Shown: positions 43,205-51,153, counted from the first letter of the stretch. The stretch: DNA of 64,000 nt from JANNMJ01 sp031425525 (GCA_031425525.1 JANPJM010000050.1:1-64000), one strand, 5' to 3'. Translations and numbers: made by a program. The notes: generated by a model from the letters alone, not told the origin.

Positions 43205-43855
43205 CTACTTCTTCGCGAAAAACTTGTTCCCCGTTTCCGTGCGGTACTCGCAGCGGCGCTCGACGGTGCCCGTACTCGATTCCGAGCAATCGACGCCCGT
43301 CACCTTGCCCCTACTGAACCGGAAATAACACAGCACGCAGTTGCTGCCTTCGGCGATGTGGCGGGCGGCGGTGGGCGGCAAATACAGCGCGCCATCGTCG
43401 GCGGATTGGTCGAGCGGCAGCGCCATCGCGCGGAACTGACCGTTGTGCTGGCCCATCCCCACGAGGTAAAACGTGGGCTTGGCGCGCGGGCCATCCTGGG
43501 CGGGCGCCACCAGTACTTTATCGACCACGGTACCGTCGCCGAACTCGCGGATGAACTGTTGCAAAAGCGCCTCCGATTTTACATCAAACTCCATTTCCTT
43601 GCGTTGCGTCAGCCACGTACCGATTCGCACGGATGCCTTGACCACCGGCGCGGGCGCCGCTTCGGGCGCCGCTTGCGGTGAGGTACCGGCGGGCGCGGTG
43701 GGCAGCGTAGGGCGCGACGTGGCGCTGGCCGGCTCGGCCGACCGTTGCTCCGTGCCCTTCGAGGAATTGCAACCGACGATGGCCGTCCAGCAGACCAGCG
43801 CCAGCACAAGGCTGCGCAACGCCGGGCGGAATACGTGTAATCTGATGATACTCAT
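43205..43855 (-). CDS. Hypothetical lipoprotein
   Basis: A protein of 216 residues. The segment FRPALRSLVLALVCWTAIVG is followed by Cys, giving a lipobox (AIVGC) near residue 29. A Pro/Ala/Thr-rich spacer of about 50 residues (TLPTAPAGTSPQAAPEAAPA) then leads to a compact domain (VRIGTWLTQRKEMEFDVKSE, TFYLVGMGQHNGQFRAMALP) with cysteines near the C-terminus (NCVLCYFRFSRG, GVDCSESS) that might form disulfides. No family recognised. The ATG at 43855 is preferred to earlier in-frame codons because it gives a proper lipoprotein signal. It is anchored in the inner or outer membrane. Confidence 0.7.
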   Translation of the reverse strand: MSIIRLHVFRPALRSLVLALVCWTAIVGCNSSKGTEQRSAEPASATSRPTLPTAPAGTSPQAAPEAAPAPVVKASVRIGTWLTQRKEMEFDVKSEALLQQFIREFGDGTVVDKVLVAPAQDGPRAKPTFYLVGMGQHNGQFRAMALPLDQSADDGALYLPPTAARHIAEGSNCVLCYFRFSRGKVTGVDCSESSTGTVERRCEYRTETGNKFFAKK

Positions 43856-43960
43856 ACGCGTGTGGAGACCCAAAAATAACCGACGGCCTTTTCTGCGGCG
43901 CAAGCTGCGAAAAAAGGCCGCCGGGTTGCGTACCGACCGAATCGGTGGCGAACGGCGCGG

Positions 43961-44773
43961 CTACTTCTTATAGTAAGCCATCGCTTCGTTCATGCGCGAA
44001 TTGATGTCGGCGATGCGGGTAGCGTCGGAGGGGTGAGTCGAGAGAAATTCGGGCGGCGCGCCCTGGCTCTGGGCCGCCATCCGCTCCCAGAACGTGGGGG
44101 CGCCGTGCGGGTCGTAGCCAGCCATCGCCATGAAGATGAGGCCGAGGCGGTCGGCTTCGGATTCCTGATTGCGGCCAAAAGACAGCATTTTAAGCTGCGT
44201 ACCCACGCCTACCGCGCCCAGGAACACATTTTTGGCCGTCGAAGGGTTCTGCCCTGCCAATGCGCCCAAGCTACTGCCGAGCCCCTGCGCAATCATCGCC
44301 TGCGAGGCGCGCTCCGACGAGTGTTTCGCGATGGCGTGGGCAATTTCGTGGCCCATCACCACGGCCATCCCGTTCTCATCCTTCATAATCGGCAAGATGC
44401 CGGTGTACACCGCCACCTTGCCGCCCGGCATACACCACGCGTTCACTTCCTTGGAATCGAGCAGATTGAACTCCCACTGAAAGCCGTTCAGCTCCTGCGA
44501 GAGGTTGTTTTGACTCATATACGTCTCCACGGCCCGCTGAATGCGCTGCCCTACCTGTTTGACCCGCTGCGTGGCGGCGGCATCGGTAGAAAGCGGCCCC
44601 TTGGCAATGACTTCGCGGTATTGCTGAAAGCTCATCGATTGCATCTCAGATTCGGGCACCAAACTCAACTGCGAACGGCCCGTGATGGGCACCGTGGCGC
44701 ACGACAGCAGTAGGCTCAGAGCAGCCGTGGAAAGGGTTGTGGAGAGGCTCGTGGACAACGTGCGGTTCAACAT
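43961..44773 (-). CDS. M48 family metallopeptidase lipoprotein
   Basis: A periplasmic zinc protease of 270 residues, similar to the YcaL/LoiP/BepA group that handles envelope protein quality control. The signal peptide ends in the lipobox ALSLLLSC, then TVPITGRSQLSLVPESEM, a start shared by these proteins. The zinc site is HEIAH near residue 138, with the third ligand in the ESEADRLGLIFMA motif near 203. No TPR domain follows, so it is LoiP/YcaL-like rather than BepA-like. The ATG at 44773 is preferred; a TTG lies four codons earlier. GACTTTG about 35 nt upstream may be the -7 box. Divergent from the FAH-family gene. Confidence 0.92.
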   Translation of the reverse strand: MLNRTLSTSLSTTLSTAALSLLLSCATVPITGRSQLSLVPESEMQSMSFQQYREVIAKGPLSTDAAATQRVKQVGQRIQRAVETYMSQNNLSQELNGFQWEFNLLDSKEVNAWCMPGGKVAVYTGILPIMKDENGMAVVMGHEIAHAIAKHSSERASQAMIAQGLGSSLGALAGQNPSTAKNVFLGAVGVGTQLKMLSFGRNQESEADRLGLIFMAMAGYDPHGAPTFWERMAAQSQGAPPEFLSTHPSDATRIADINSRMNEAMAYYKK

Positions 44774-44917
44774 CTCAGAAAACAAAACAGTGAATGGGGG
44801 AAGTGGATAGGCCCAAAGTCGGGCGGTACGGTCGGGTTCAACAATGGGGCCAGCGGCCGCCGGCCGCCGGGCAATACGCGCGCAGCCGGTCAGGCGTTGC
44901 CACCCGCCCGGCTAGGG

Positions 44918-44925
44918 TACTTTTG
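44918..44925 (+). promoter_or_regulatory. TACTTTTG -7 box abutting the FAH-family start codon
   Basis: An exact TAnnTTTG match, then GGGC and the GTG start. Transcription would begin at or within the first codons, so a leaderless mRNA is expected. Confidence 0.65.
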
Positions 44926-44929
44926 GGGC

Positions 44930-45544
44930 GTGAAAATTCTTGCCATCGGCCGCAACTACGCCGCCCACATCGCCGAGCTGCACAATGAGACGCCCTCGGC
45001 GCCGGTCATTTTCGACAAGCCCGAAACGGCGCTGCTCCTGCACGACGCCCCGTTTTATTTCCCGGATTTCAGCCAGGATATTCATTTTGAAATCGAGCTG
45101 GTGCTGCGCATCTGCAAGGAAGGGAAGAATATCGAGCCCGAATTTGCCTCGCGCTATTACGACGCCATCGGTCTCGGCATCGATTTCACGGCCCGCGATT
45201 TACAGAACCACGCCAAAGCCAAAGGCTTGCCCTGGACGCTGGCCAAAGGTTTCAACGGGTCGGCGCCGGTCGGGAGGGTCTGGAAACCGGTAGCCGAGTT
45301 TGCTGATTTAAAGAACATCACTTTCAGCCTACGCCAGAACGGCGAGGAGCGCCAACGCGGCAATTCGGGCCTGATGATTCATTCTTTTGATGAAATTGTG
45401 AGTTATATCTCGCGTTTCATTTTGCTGAAGAAGGGGGATTTGATTTTCACGGGCACGCCGGAAGGGGTTGGGCCGATTGCCATCGGCGACCGACTGGAAG
45501 GGTTTCTGGAAGAGGAGCCGGTGCTGCTCTGTGAGGTGAAGTAG
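44930..45544 (+). CDS. Fumarylacetoacetate hydrolase (FAH) family protein
   Basis: A cytoplasmic enzyme of 204 residues in the FAH superfamily, which cleaves or decarboxylates 2-oxo acids. It has the family core: VKILAIGRNYAAHIAELHNE, the metal site around HFEIELVLRICKEGKN (E-x-E), YDAIGLGIDFTARDLQNHAK, LAKGFNGSAPVG and the terminal LKKGDLIFTGTPEGVGPIAI. Length fits the short YcgM/FahD1-like branch (fumarylpyruvate or oxaloacetate activity), and the true substrate is open. The start is GTG at 44930, because the residues before it are overlapped by the -7 box. The palindromic element of copy B follows within 50 bp. Confidence 0.92.
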   Translation: MKILAIGRNYAAHIAELHNETPSAPVIFDKPETALLLHDAPFYFPDFSQDIHFEIELVLRICKEGKNIEPEFASRYYDAIGLGIDFTARDLQNHAKAKGLPWTLAKGFNGSAPVGRVWKPVAEFADLKNITFSLRQNGEERQRGNSGLMIHSFDEIVSYISRFILLKKGDLIFTGTPEGVGPIAIGDRLEGFLEEEPVLLCEVK

Positions 45545-45588
45545 CACTCGCTGACCGCGCTCGCGTGGGGTTCTATTACCCAGCGCTG

Positions 45589-45748
45589 CCCGCACGGGGC
45601 TCCGCCCCGTAGCGAAATAGAATATCGGGGGCTGTGCCCCCGACGCGTTGCGCAGCGTGGGTAACTGGCGTGGCGGTGTGGGCTACCGTAGGGGGCACAG
45701 CCTCCCAAATTCCGCTTCGCTACGGGGCAGAGCCCCGTGCGGGCGGTT
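45589..45748. repeat. Palindromic intergenic element, copy B (complete)
   Basis: A 160-bp element. Its ends, CCCGCACGGGGCTCCGCCCC with GTAGCGAA and TTCGCTACGGGGCAGAGCCC with CGTGCGGG, are inverted copies with one mismatch. Inside them GGGGGCTGTGCCCCC faces GGGGGCACAGCCTCCC. Each arm is therefore itself two hairpins. Copy A is at 16075-16220. The right end reaches the leader of the M23 peptidase gene. Confidence 0.88.
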
Positions 45749-45773
45749 GTTTTATAGACTATCTTTTTTTGCT

Positions 45774-47858
45774 TTGCGCTACTTCCTCCTTCTCCTTTTC
45801 GTTTTTCTGCTGGCCGGCCCGGCGCAGGCCCAGCGCCGCAAGGCGCCGCGCAAGGCCAAGGCGGCCCGCGCCGCCGCCGCCGTCGCCGATACGTTGGTGC
45901 GTGTGCGCGCCGATTTGCCGCCCGTCGAGCGCCTCCCCCCAACCGTCGATGTGGCCGCCCCGGCGGGGTATTTCGCGTTTCCGATCAAGCCGGGGCAGCA
46001 GAATTTTCTGGCCGGGTCGATGGGGGAAATCCGGCCCAACCACTTCCACGGCGGCATCGACATCAAGACCGACAGCCGCATCGGGATGCCGGTTTACGCC
46101 GCCGCCGATGGCTTCGTGACGCGCGCCAAAGCCTCCGCTTTCGGTTACGGCAACGTGATGTATTTGCAGCACCCGAATGGCCTGGTGACGGTGTATGGGC
46201 ACCTCGAAGGGTTCGCGCCGCGCCTGGCGGCCCTCATGAAACGCGAGCAGTACCGGCGCGAAACCTTCGAGTGCGAGCTGACCGCCGAAAAGGCCGGCGA
46301 CCCGTTCGGGATGCGCTTCCGGAAGGGCGAAGTCATTGGGTTTTCGGGCAATACGGGCGGCTCCGGTGGGCCGCATTTGCACTTTGAGGTGCGCGACAAA
46401 ATGGAGCGCGTGCTGAATCCGCTGGCCTTCGGTGGTTTTCAGGAAATCATCGATGAGGTGCCGCCCACGGTGGCCGCTTTTGCCGTGCGCCCCCTGAGCA
46501 TCGATGGACGCGTGGGGCGCGAATTTCGGCGGGCCGAATTTGCGGTCAAGCGCCTCGATGCTACGCATTTCGTGGTGCCCGATACCATTGGGGTGGCCGG
46601 TTGGGTAGGGTTGGAACTGGCCATGTTCGACCGCTTTACGCAGGCCGACAACCACAACGGCGTGCAGCAGATTGCCGCCACCGTAAACGGCCAACCGCTG
46701 CTGCGCTATGCCATCGACGGCGTGCCGTTCAGCCAGCAGCGGATGGTGAGTTGCCACATCAATTATGAGGTATTCAAGCGCACGGGCAGTAATTTTCAGA
46801 AGTGCTACGTGGACGATGGCAACGCGCTCGCGTTCTACCAGGCCGGCGCCGCCGGCGACCGCGGGCGGCTGCGCGTGTTGCCGGGCCGCGTGTATGACGT
46901 AGTGATTCGGGTGGCCGACTCGTACGGCAATACCGCCGAGGTGCGGGCCGTGCTGCGCGGGGTGGCCGTGAACTACTGGACGGCCGCCGCCGCGCGCGCG
47001 CCGAAAGTCACGGGGTTGCGGGCTGCGCCGGAGGAGAACATTCTAGTGGTGCGGGCGCCGTTTGCGCCGGCCGTGGGCAGCGCCCTCGACTCGGCGCGGG
47101 TGCCGCGCCCGCGTCCGCTGAGCTTGTTTGTGGGGCACAAGCGCTACGATTTACGGCCATCGTACGCGGTGCGCGGCGAGGCGGTGTACCTCTACGATTT
47201 GCGCGGCGGCGTACCCGATTCGCTTATCACCGCCGACGCGCGGCTGCGCCTCCGCAACCTGTTTCAGGCCGTAGTGCCTAGTACCGGCGACCACGCCGTA
47301 AGCCTCCCCGCCCTGACGCTCGTGACGGAGCCGGGTACGCTCTTCGACACACTGTACGCGCGCTCTTCGTTCGATTCGGCGGGGGTTTGGAGTTTGAATT
47401 CACCGCTGACGCCGCTATTTCGGCCCTTGAAGATTACGCTGCGGCCCACCACGCCGCCCGCCGCGCCCGCTGAACGCGCCAAGCTGGCGGTGTACGGACT
47501 GGTAGGCCGCCGCGCGAGTTTCGAGGGCGGCACGTGGGCGCCGGACGGTACCGAAATCACCTTCGCCACCAAAAACCTCGGCCGGTATGTCATTATGCCC
47601 GACACCACGGCGCCGAAGGCCCGGCTCGTGAAAAAGAACGCGCGCGAGCTGCGTTTCACGATCTCGGATAACCTGTCGGGCATTGCCGGGTGGCGGTGCG
47701 AGGTAGATGGCAAGTGGCTCCTGCTGCACTACGAGTACAAAACGGCAACCCTCTACTCCGAGCGCCTCGACCCGGCGGTGCCGCTCAAAGGCCCAATCAA
47801 GCTAACGGTGAAGGATGCGATGGGGAATGAGACGGTGGTGGAGGGCAATCTGCCGTAA
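45774..47858 (+). CDS. M23 (LytM-type) peptidoglycan endopeptidase
   Basis: A secreted protein of 694 residues with a signal peptide (RYFLLLLFVFLLAGPAQA) and a Lys/Arg/Ala-rich stretch. The zinc-peptidase domain spans about 70-210: NHFHGGIDIKT (His and Asp ligands) and GGPHLHFEVRDK (the HxH motif), so the catalytic set is present. A roughly 480-residue Ig/beta-rich C-terminal region follows, ending in a Big-like fold (DTTAPKARLVKKNARELRFT). It likely cuts murein cross-links in the periplasm. No ATG is available after the palindromic element. The TTG at 45774 gives the signal peptide and is preferred over a TTG at 45747, which lies in the repeat's edge. Confidence 0.9.
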   Translation: MRYFLLLLFVFLLAGPAQAQRRKAPRKAKAARAAAAVADTLVRVRADLPPVERLPPTVDVAAPAGYFAFPIKPGQQNFLAGSMGEIRPNHFHGGIDIKTDSRIGMPVYAAADGFVTRAKASAFGYGNVMYLQHPNGLVTVYGHLEGFAPRLAALMKREQYRRETFECELTAEKAGDPFGMRFRKGEVIGFSGNTGGSGGPHLHFEVRDKMERVLNPLAFGGFQEIIDEVPPTVAAFAVRPLSIDGRVGREFRRAEFAVKRLDATHFVVPDTIGVAGWVGLELAMFDRFTQADNHNGVQQIAATVNGQPLLRYAIDGVPFSQQRMVSCHINYEVFKRTGSNFQKCYVDDGNALAFYQAGAAGDRGRLRVLPGRVYDVVIRVADSYGNTAEVRAVLRGVAVNYWTAAAARAPKVTGLRAAPEENILVVRAPFAPAVGSALDSARVPRPRPLSLFVGHKRYDLRPSYAVRGEAVYLYDLRGGVPDSLITADARLRLRNLFQAVVPSTGDHAVSLPALTLVTEPGTLFDTLYARSSFDSAGVWSLNSPLTPLFRPLKITLRPTTPPAAPAERAKLAVYGLVGRRASFEGGTWAPDGTEITFATKNLGRYVIMPDTTAPKARLVKKNARELRFTISDNLSGIAGWRCEVDGKWLLLHYEYKTATLYSERLDPAVPLKGPIKLTVKDAMGNETVVEGNLP

Positions 47859-47895
47859 TCGTAGCCGCGCGTAGCATCGGCAGGAAACGCCCTCA

Positions 47896-47938
47896 GAAAG
47901 CGCCCAATCAGCGAAATATTCGCTGGTTGGGCGCTTTC
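47896..47938 (+). terminator. Hairpin after the M23 gene
   Basis: GAAAGCGCCCAATCAGCGAA and its near-perfect complement (CGCTGGTTGGGCGCTTTC) form a stable stem; the T-tract after it is weak. The remaining spacer to 48192 holds the regulatory sites described next. Confidence 0.6.
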
Positions 47939-48014
47939 AGCATTTTGCCGAGTGGTGGGTTTCGGGCTGGTGCGGTGCTGATTTCCGGGCAGTTCACGCC
48001 AAAACCGAACAGGC

Positions 48015-48030
48015 TGTCCGAAATCGAACA
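48015..48030. promoter_or_regulatory. Candidate NtrC-type activator dyad
   Basis: TGTCCG AAAT CGAACA is an imperfect 16-bp dyad (TGTCCG-n4-CGGACA with one change). It lies about 66 bp upstream of the candidate -24 element. A related half-site, CGGACA, is at 48149-48154. Confidence 0.4.
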
Positions 48031-48095
48031 TATTTCGGCCGGCCGCTTCGTTTACCATCAACTGAGAATTGCTGAAATTCAGGCAGTTATATAAT

Positions 48096-48111
48096 TGGCA
48101 CGGTCATCGGA
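48096..48111 (+). promoter_or_regulatory. Candidate sigma-54 promoter
   Basis: TGGCACGGTCATCGGA matches the -24 half of the sigma-54 consensus exactly (TGGCACG) and the -12 half weakly (TCGGA for TTGCW). It stands 82 nt before the ABC ATPase gene. An NtrC-type regulator and its kinase lie downstream in the same cluster. Confidence 0.45.
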
Positions 48112-48192
48112 AATGCCTTTACAGAACGAGCAAGCTGCCCTTTAAAACCGGACACTTCCTTTTCCGCCGTTTTTCCTCTTCCGCTTCCGCCG

Positions 48193-48927
48193 ATGACTTC
48201 TGCCTCTGCCCCCGACCACCTGACCGCCGCCGCCCCCGCCGCCGCCACCATCTCGCCGATGCTACGCCTGACGGCCGTCGAGAAAATCTACCAGACCGCG
48301 ACCATCGAAACTGTGGCGCTCGCCAACGTCAATCTGACGGTGGCGCGCGGCGAATTCGTGAGCATTATGGGGCCGAGCGGCTGCGGTAAATCGACGTTGT
48401 TGAGCATCATGGGCTTGCTCGATGAGCCAACGGGCGGCACCGTTGAAATCGGGGGGCGGTCGGTCGGGAGCCTTTCCGACGGCGAACTGGCGCGCGTGCG
48501 CAACGAGCAAATCGGGTTCGTTTTTCAGAGCTACCACCTTATCCCCGACCTCGCCGTCCTCGACAACGTGGAGCTGCCGCTGCTGTACCGCGCCGGTATC
48601 AGCGGGAAAGAGCGCCGCGAGCGCGCCTTCGCCGCCCTCGATCGCGTGGGCCTTGGGGCGCGCACCCGGCACTTTCCGGGGCAGCTTTCGGGCGGGCAGC
48701 GCCAGCGAGTGGCCATCGCGCGGGCCATCGCCGGCAACCCCGCGCTGATTCTGGCCGATGAGCCCACCGGCAACCTCGATTCAGTAATGGGCGATGAGAT
48801 CATGGACTTGCTTCTGGGCCTGCACCGCACCCAGGGCACCACCCTCGTGATGGTGACGCACGATGAGCAGATGGCGCGCCGCACCGAACGCCTGATTCGG
48901 TTTTTCGACGGGCAGCAGGTGCAGTAA
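48193..48927 (+). CDS. ABC transporter ATP-binding protein (LolD/MacB type)
   Basis: An ATPase of 244 residues with Walker A GPSGCGKSTLLSIMGL (near 60), Q-loop FVFQSYHLIPDL, signature LSGGQRQRVAIARA (near 165) and Walker B LILADEPTGNLDSVMGD. This wording is that of the MacB/LolD/FtsE class that drives FtsX-fold permeases, which extract or push substrates at the membrane without a transport channel. Two such permeases lie 0.9 and 2.2 kb downstream. The ATG at 48193 adds 22 Ala/Pro-rich residues; an ATG at 48259 would give the minimal domain. The preceding spacer has a candidate sigma-54 promoter. Confidence 0.93.
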   Translation: MTSASAPDHLTAAAPAAATISPMLRLTAVEKIYQTATIETVALANVNLTVARGEFVSIMGPSGCGKSTLLSIMGLLDEPTGGTVEIGGRSVGSLSDGELARVRNEQIGFVFQSYHLIPDLAVLDNVELPLLYRAGISGKERRERAFAALDRVGLGARTRHFPGQLSGGQRQRVAIARAIAGNPALILADEPTGNLDSVMGDEIMDLLLGLHRTQGTTLVMVTHDEQMARRTERLIRFFDGQQVQ

Positions 48928-48937
48928 CCCCGGTTTT

Positions 48938-49042
48938 GTCGTTGCGAGGAGGCTTTGCGACGAAGCAATCTCACGGTAGCCGAGCGCGCCGAGTACGCTG
49001 CGAGATTGCCACGTCGTCGCAAAGCCTCCTCCTCGCAATGAC
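48938..49042. repeat. GTC(A/G)TTGCGAGGAGG-type long palindrome
   Basis: GTCGTTGCGAGGAGGCTTTG and CAAAGCCTCCTCCTCGCAAT form the outer arms of a 105-bp palindrome. The familiar GAAGCAATCTC/GAGATTGC arms lie inside it. This dispersed repeat family is known from many bacterial phyla. It separates the ABC ATPase and sigma-factor genes. Confidence 0.85.
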
Positions 49043-49065
49043 AGAAAGGCGCTTTTCTTTTTGAC

Positions 49066-49090
49066 AAACTGCGGCTTGAAAGCCGCACTA
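49066..49090. repeat. Half copy of the GCGGACT family
   Basis: AAACTGCGGCTTGAAAGCCG, then CACTA, matches the right half of the family seen at 34564-34643, with a changed but still paired inner dyad. Confidence 0.55.
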
Positions 49091-49102
49091 ACTCGGTCTT
49101 CC

Positions 49103-49675
49103 ATGCCCGCTGTACTGCCTGAAAACCAACTGCTTGCTGGGTGCCTTGCCCTTGACCCGCGCGCCCAGCGGCTGCTATATGAGCAGTTTGCGCCGAAAAT
49201 GCTGGCCGTGGCCCGGCGCTACGTCCGCGACCCCGACGACGCCGAAGATGTGCTGGCGCAAGGGTTCGTGAAGGTCTTTCGGTACCTGCACCAGTACGAA
49301 GGACGCGGCTCGCTGGCGGGCTGGATTCGGCGGGTGATCGTCCACGAAGCGTTGAAATTTCTGCGGAAACGGGGCACCCTCACGGTCTCGCTCCACGACG
49401 AGCAGCACGGCCTCGCCCTCGCCGACCGCCTCGGCGCGGCGGCCACCGCCGAGAGCGACCTCGCCGCCGCCGACCTCTGGCACCTGCTCGACGGCCTACC
49501 CGGTGGCTACCGCGCGGTATTCAATCTGTACGCCGTGGAAGGCTTTACGCACCCGCAAATCGCGGCAATGCTCGGCGTGTCGGAAGGCACCTCCAAATCA
49601 CAGCTTTTCAAAGCCCGCGCGCTGCTCCAGCGCCGAATTGCGGCCCTGCACTACGCCCCCGCCATGGCGGCCTGA
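49103..49675 (+). CDS. ECF-type RNA polymerase sigma factor (second)
   Basis: A group 4 sigma factor of 190 residues with region 2 (RLLYEQFAPKMLAVARRYVR, DAEDVLAQGFVKVFRYLHQY, LAGWIRRVIVHEALKFLRKR) and region 4 (LPGGYRAVFNLYAVEGFTHP, IAAMLGVSEGTSKSQLFKAR). It is a paralogue of the factor at 16295. Unlike that one it has no coupled anti-sigma gene and sits between an ABC ATPase and its likely permeases, so it could control the permease part of the cluster. The ATG at 49103 is chosen. No binding motif for it can be named from the sequence. Confidence 0.92.
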   Translation: MPAVLPENQLLAGCLALDPRAQRLLYEQFAPKMLAVARRYVRDPDDAEDVLAQGFVKVFRYLHQYEGRGSLAGWIRRVIVHEALKFLRKRGTLTVSLHDEQHGLALADRLGAAATAESDLAAADLWHLLDGLPGGYRAVFNLYAVEGFTHPQIAAMLGVSEGTSKSQLFKARALLQRRIAALHYAPAMAA

Positions 49676-49682
49676 AGCCCAG

Positions 49683-49775
49683 ATGTGCCGATGTGCGGAT
49701 GTGATGTAATTTTTTGCACGTTACGCACAGCCCACCCATCATCACATTTCCACATCTTTCACATCACTACATCCC
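49683..49775. repeat. Period-7/8 GATGTG repeat spacer
   Basis: GATGTGC-type units on the left are mirrored by CACATTTCCACATCTTTCAC-type units on the right, forming a weak hairpin before the first permease gene. Confidence 0.6.
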
Positions 49776-49779
49776 TCCC

Positions 49780-51042
49780 ATGCTCCGCTCCTACCTCACG
49801 CTCGCCTGGCGCATCCTGCTGCGGCGCAAGTTTTTCACCTTCATCAGTTTGTTCGGCATCTCGTTCACGCTGATGATTATGCTCGTGGTGGTAGCGTTTT
49901 TCGACCACGTGAGCGGCCCGCAAGTGCCCGAAAAGAAGCTCGACCGCATGTTGTTCGTGAGCATGCTGCGGCAGCGGTTCCAGGGCGGCACCGGCTGGAA
50001 CAACTCGCCCGTCAGCGCGCACTTCATCGACCGGTACGTGCGTACCATGCCCACCCCGGAGGCCGTGGCACTTACCTCGATGACCGAAAACGCGACCGCC
50101 TTCACGGCCAATCAGCGCCTGAAACTCGATTTGCGCTACACCGACGGCGTGTTTTGGCAAGTACTCGATTTCGATTTCCTCGACGGCCGCGCCTTTTCGG
50201 GGGCCGAAGTGAAACAGGCGGCGCCGTTGGTCGTGCTCAACGAATCGACGGCCCGCACCTACTTCGGCACCGCTACGGGCGTGGTGGGGCGCAAAATCGA
50301 AATCAACCTGCGCCGTTTTCAGGTGGTGGGCGTGGTAAAGGATGTACCGGGCGTACGGCTCTACTCCTACTCCGATGTGTGGGTACCGTTTACGCTGGCG
50401 CCCAACGGCTTCAACGACCGCCGCCTGAGCGGCAATTTTCTGGCGATCATCCTCGCGCACCGCGCCGCCGATATGCCCCGCATTCAGGCAGAGTTTCAGC
50501 AGGTGATGACGCGAGTGCCACTGCCGGCCGAAAACAAGTGGATCGATCATCTCTACGCCTACGCCGACCCGCTGCTCGGCACCATCACGCGGCAACTTTT
50601 CAGCAGCGGCAACGAGGTCAATACCACCGACCAGATCGGGCTGCTGTATGTGGTTTGCACCGTGCTGGGGCTTTTGTTTATGCTGCTGCCCACCCTCAAC
50701 CTCGTGAATCTGAACGTGACGCGCATCCTCGAACGCTCCTCCGAAATCGGGGTGCGCAAAGCGTTCGGCGCGAGCAGCACCACGTTGGTGGGCCAGTTTC
50801 TGGTCGAAAACCTCGTCCTCTCGTTCTTGGGCGGGGCGTTGGGGCTGGGGTTGGCGGCCGGCGCGCTGGCCCTCCTCAACGACAGCCACATCATCGCCTA
50901 CAGCCATTTCGGGCTCAACTGGCGCGTCTTCGGCTGGGGGCTGGTGTTGGCCGTGGTGTTCGGCCTCCTGAGCGGCGTGTACCCCGCGTGGCGAATGTCC
51001 CGAATGAACTCCGTAGATGCTCTGCGCGGCAGCGGAAAATAG
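49780..51042 (+). CDS. MacB/FtsX-like ABC permease 1
   Basis: An inner-membrane permease of 420 residues. An N-terminal TM helix (FFTFISLFGISFTLMIMLVV) is followed by a MacB-type periplasmic core domain (about 45-275, with LDGRAFSGAEVKQAAPLVVL and VVGRKIEINLRRFQVVGVV). Three C-terminal TM helices follow with the FtsX-fold signature (NLNVTRILERSSEIGVRKAF and FGLLSGVYPAWRMSRMNSVD). It would pair with the permease at 51154 and the ATPase at 48193, giving a split, two-permease version of a MacB-like machine. No membrane-fusion (HlyD-like) gene is in the window. The ATG at 49780 matches the start of family members; in-frame codons further upstream lie in the repeat. Confidence 0.93.
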   Translation: MLRSYLTLAWRILLRRKFFTFISLFGISFTLMIMLVVVAFFDHVSGPQVPEKKLDRMLFVSMLRQRFQGGTGWNNSPVSAHFIDRYVRTMPTPEAVALTSMTENATAFTANQRLKLDLRYTDGVFWQVLDFDFLDGRAFSGAEVKQAAPLVVLNESTARTYFGTATGVVGRKIEINLRRFQVVGVVKDVPGVRLYSYSDVWVPFTLAPNGFNDRRLSGNFLAIILAHRAADMPRIQAEFQQVMTRVPLPAENKWIDHLYAYADPLLGTITRQLFSSGNEVNTTDQIGLLYVVCTVLGLLFMLLPTLNLVNLNVTRILERSSEIGVRKAFGASSTTLVGQFLVENLVLSFLGGALGLGLAAGALALLNDSHIIAYSHFGLNWRVFGWGLVLAVVFGLLSGVYPAWRMSRMNSVDALRGSGK

Positions 51043-51045
51043 GTC

Positions 51046-51144
51046 AGAGGTCAGAAGTGTGAGGTGTGAGAAAACCACCTCTAACCTCTGGTCGCTCGCT
51101 ACTACCCACCTCTGCCCTCTGCCCTCTCACCTCTCACCTCTGAC
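51046..51144. repeat. Period-7 (CTCACCT/CTCTGCC) repeat spacer
   Basis: GGTCAGAGGTCAGAAGTGTG on the left is answered by heptamers CCTCTGC, CCTCTCA, CCTCTGA on the right. This makes a hairpin between the two permease genes. Confidence 0.75.
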
Positions 51145-51153
51145 TTAAAATTT

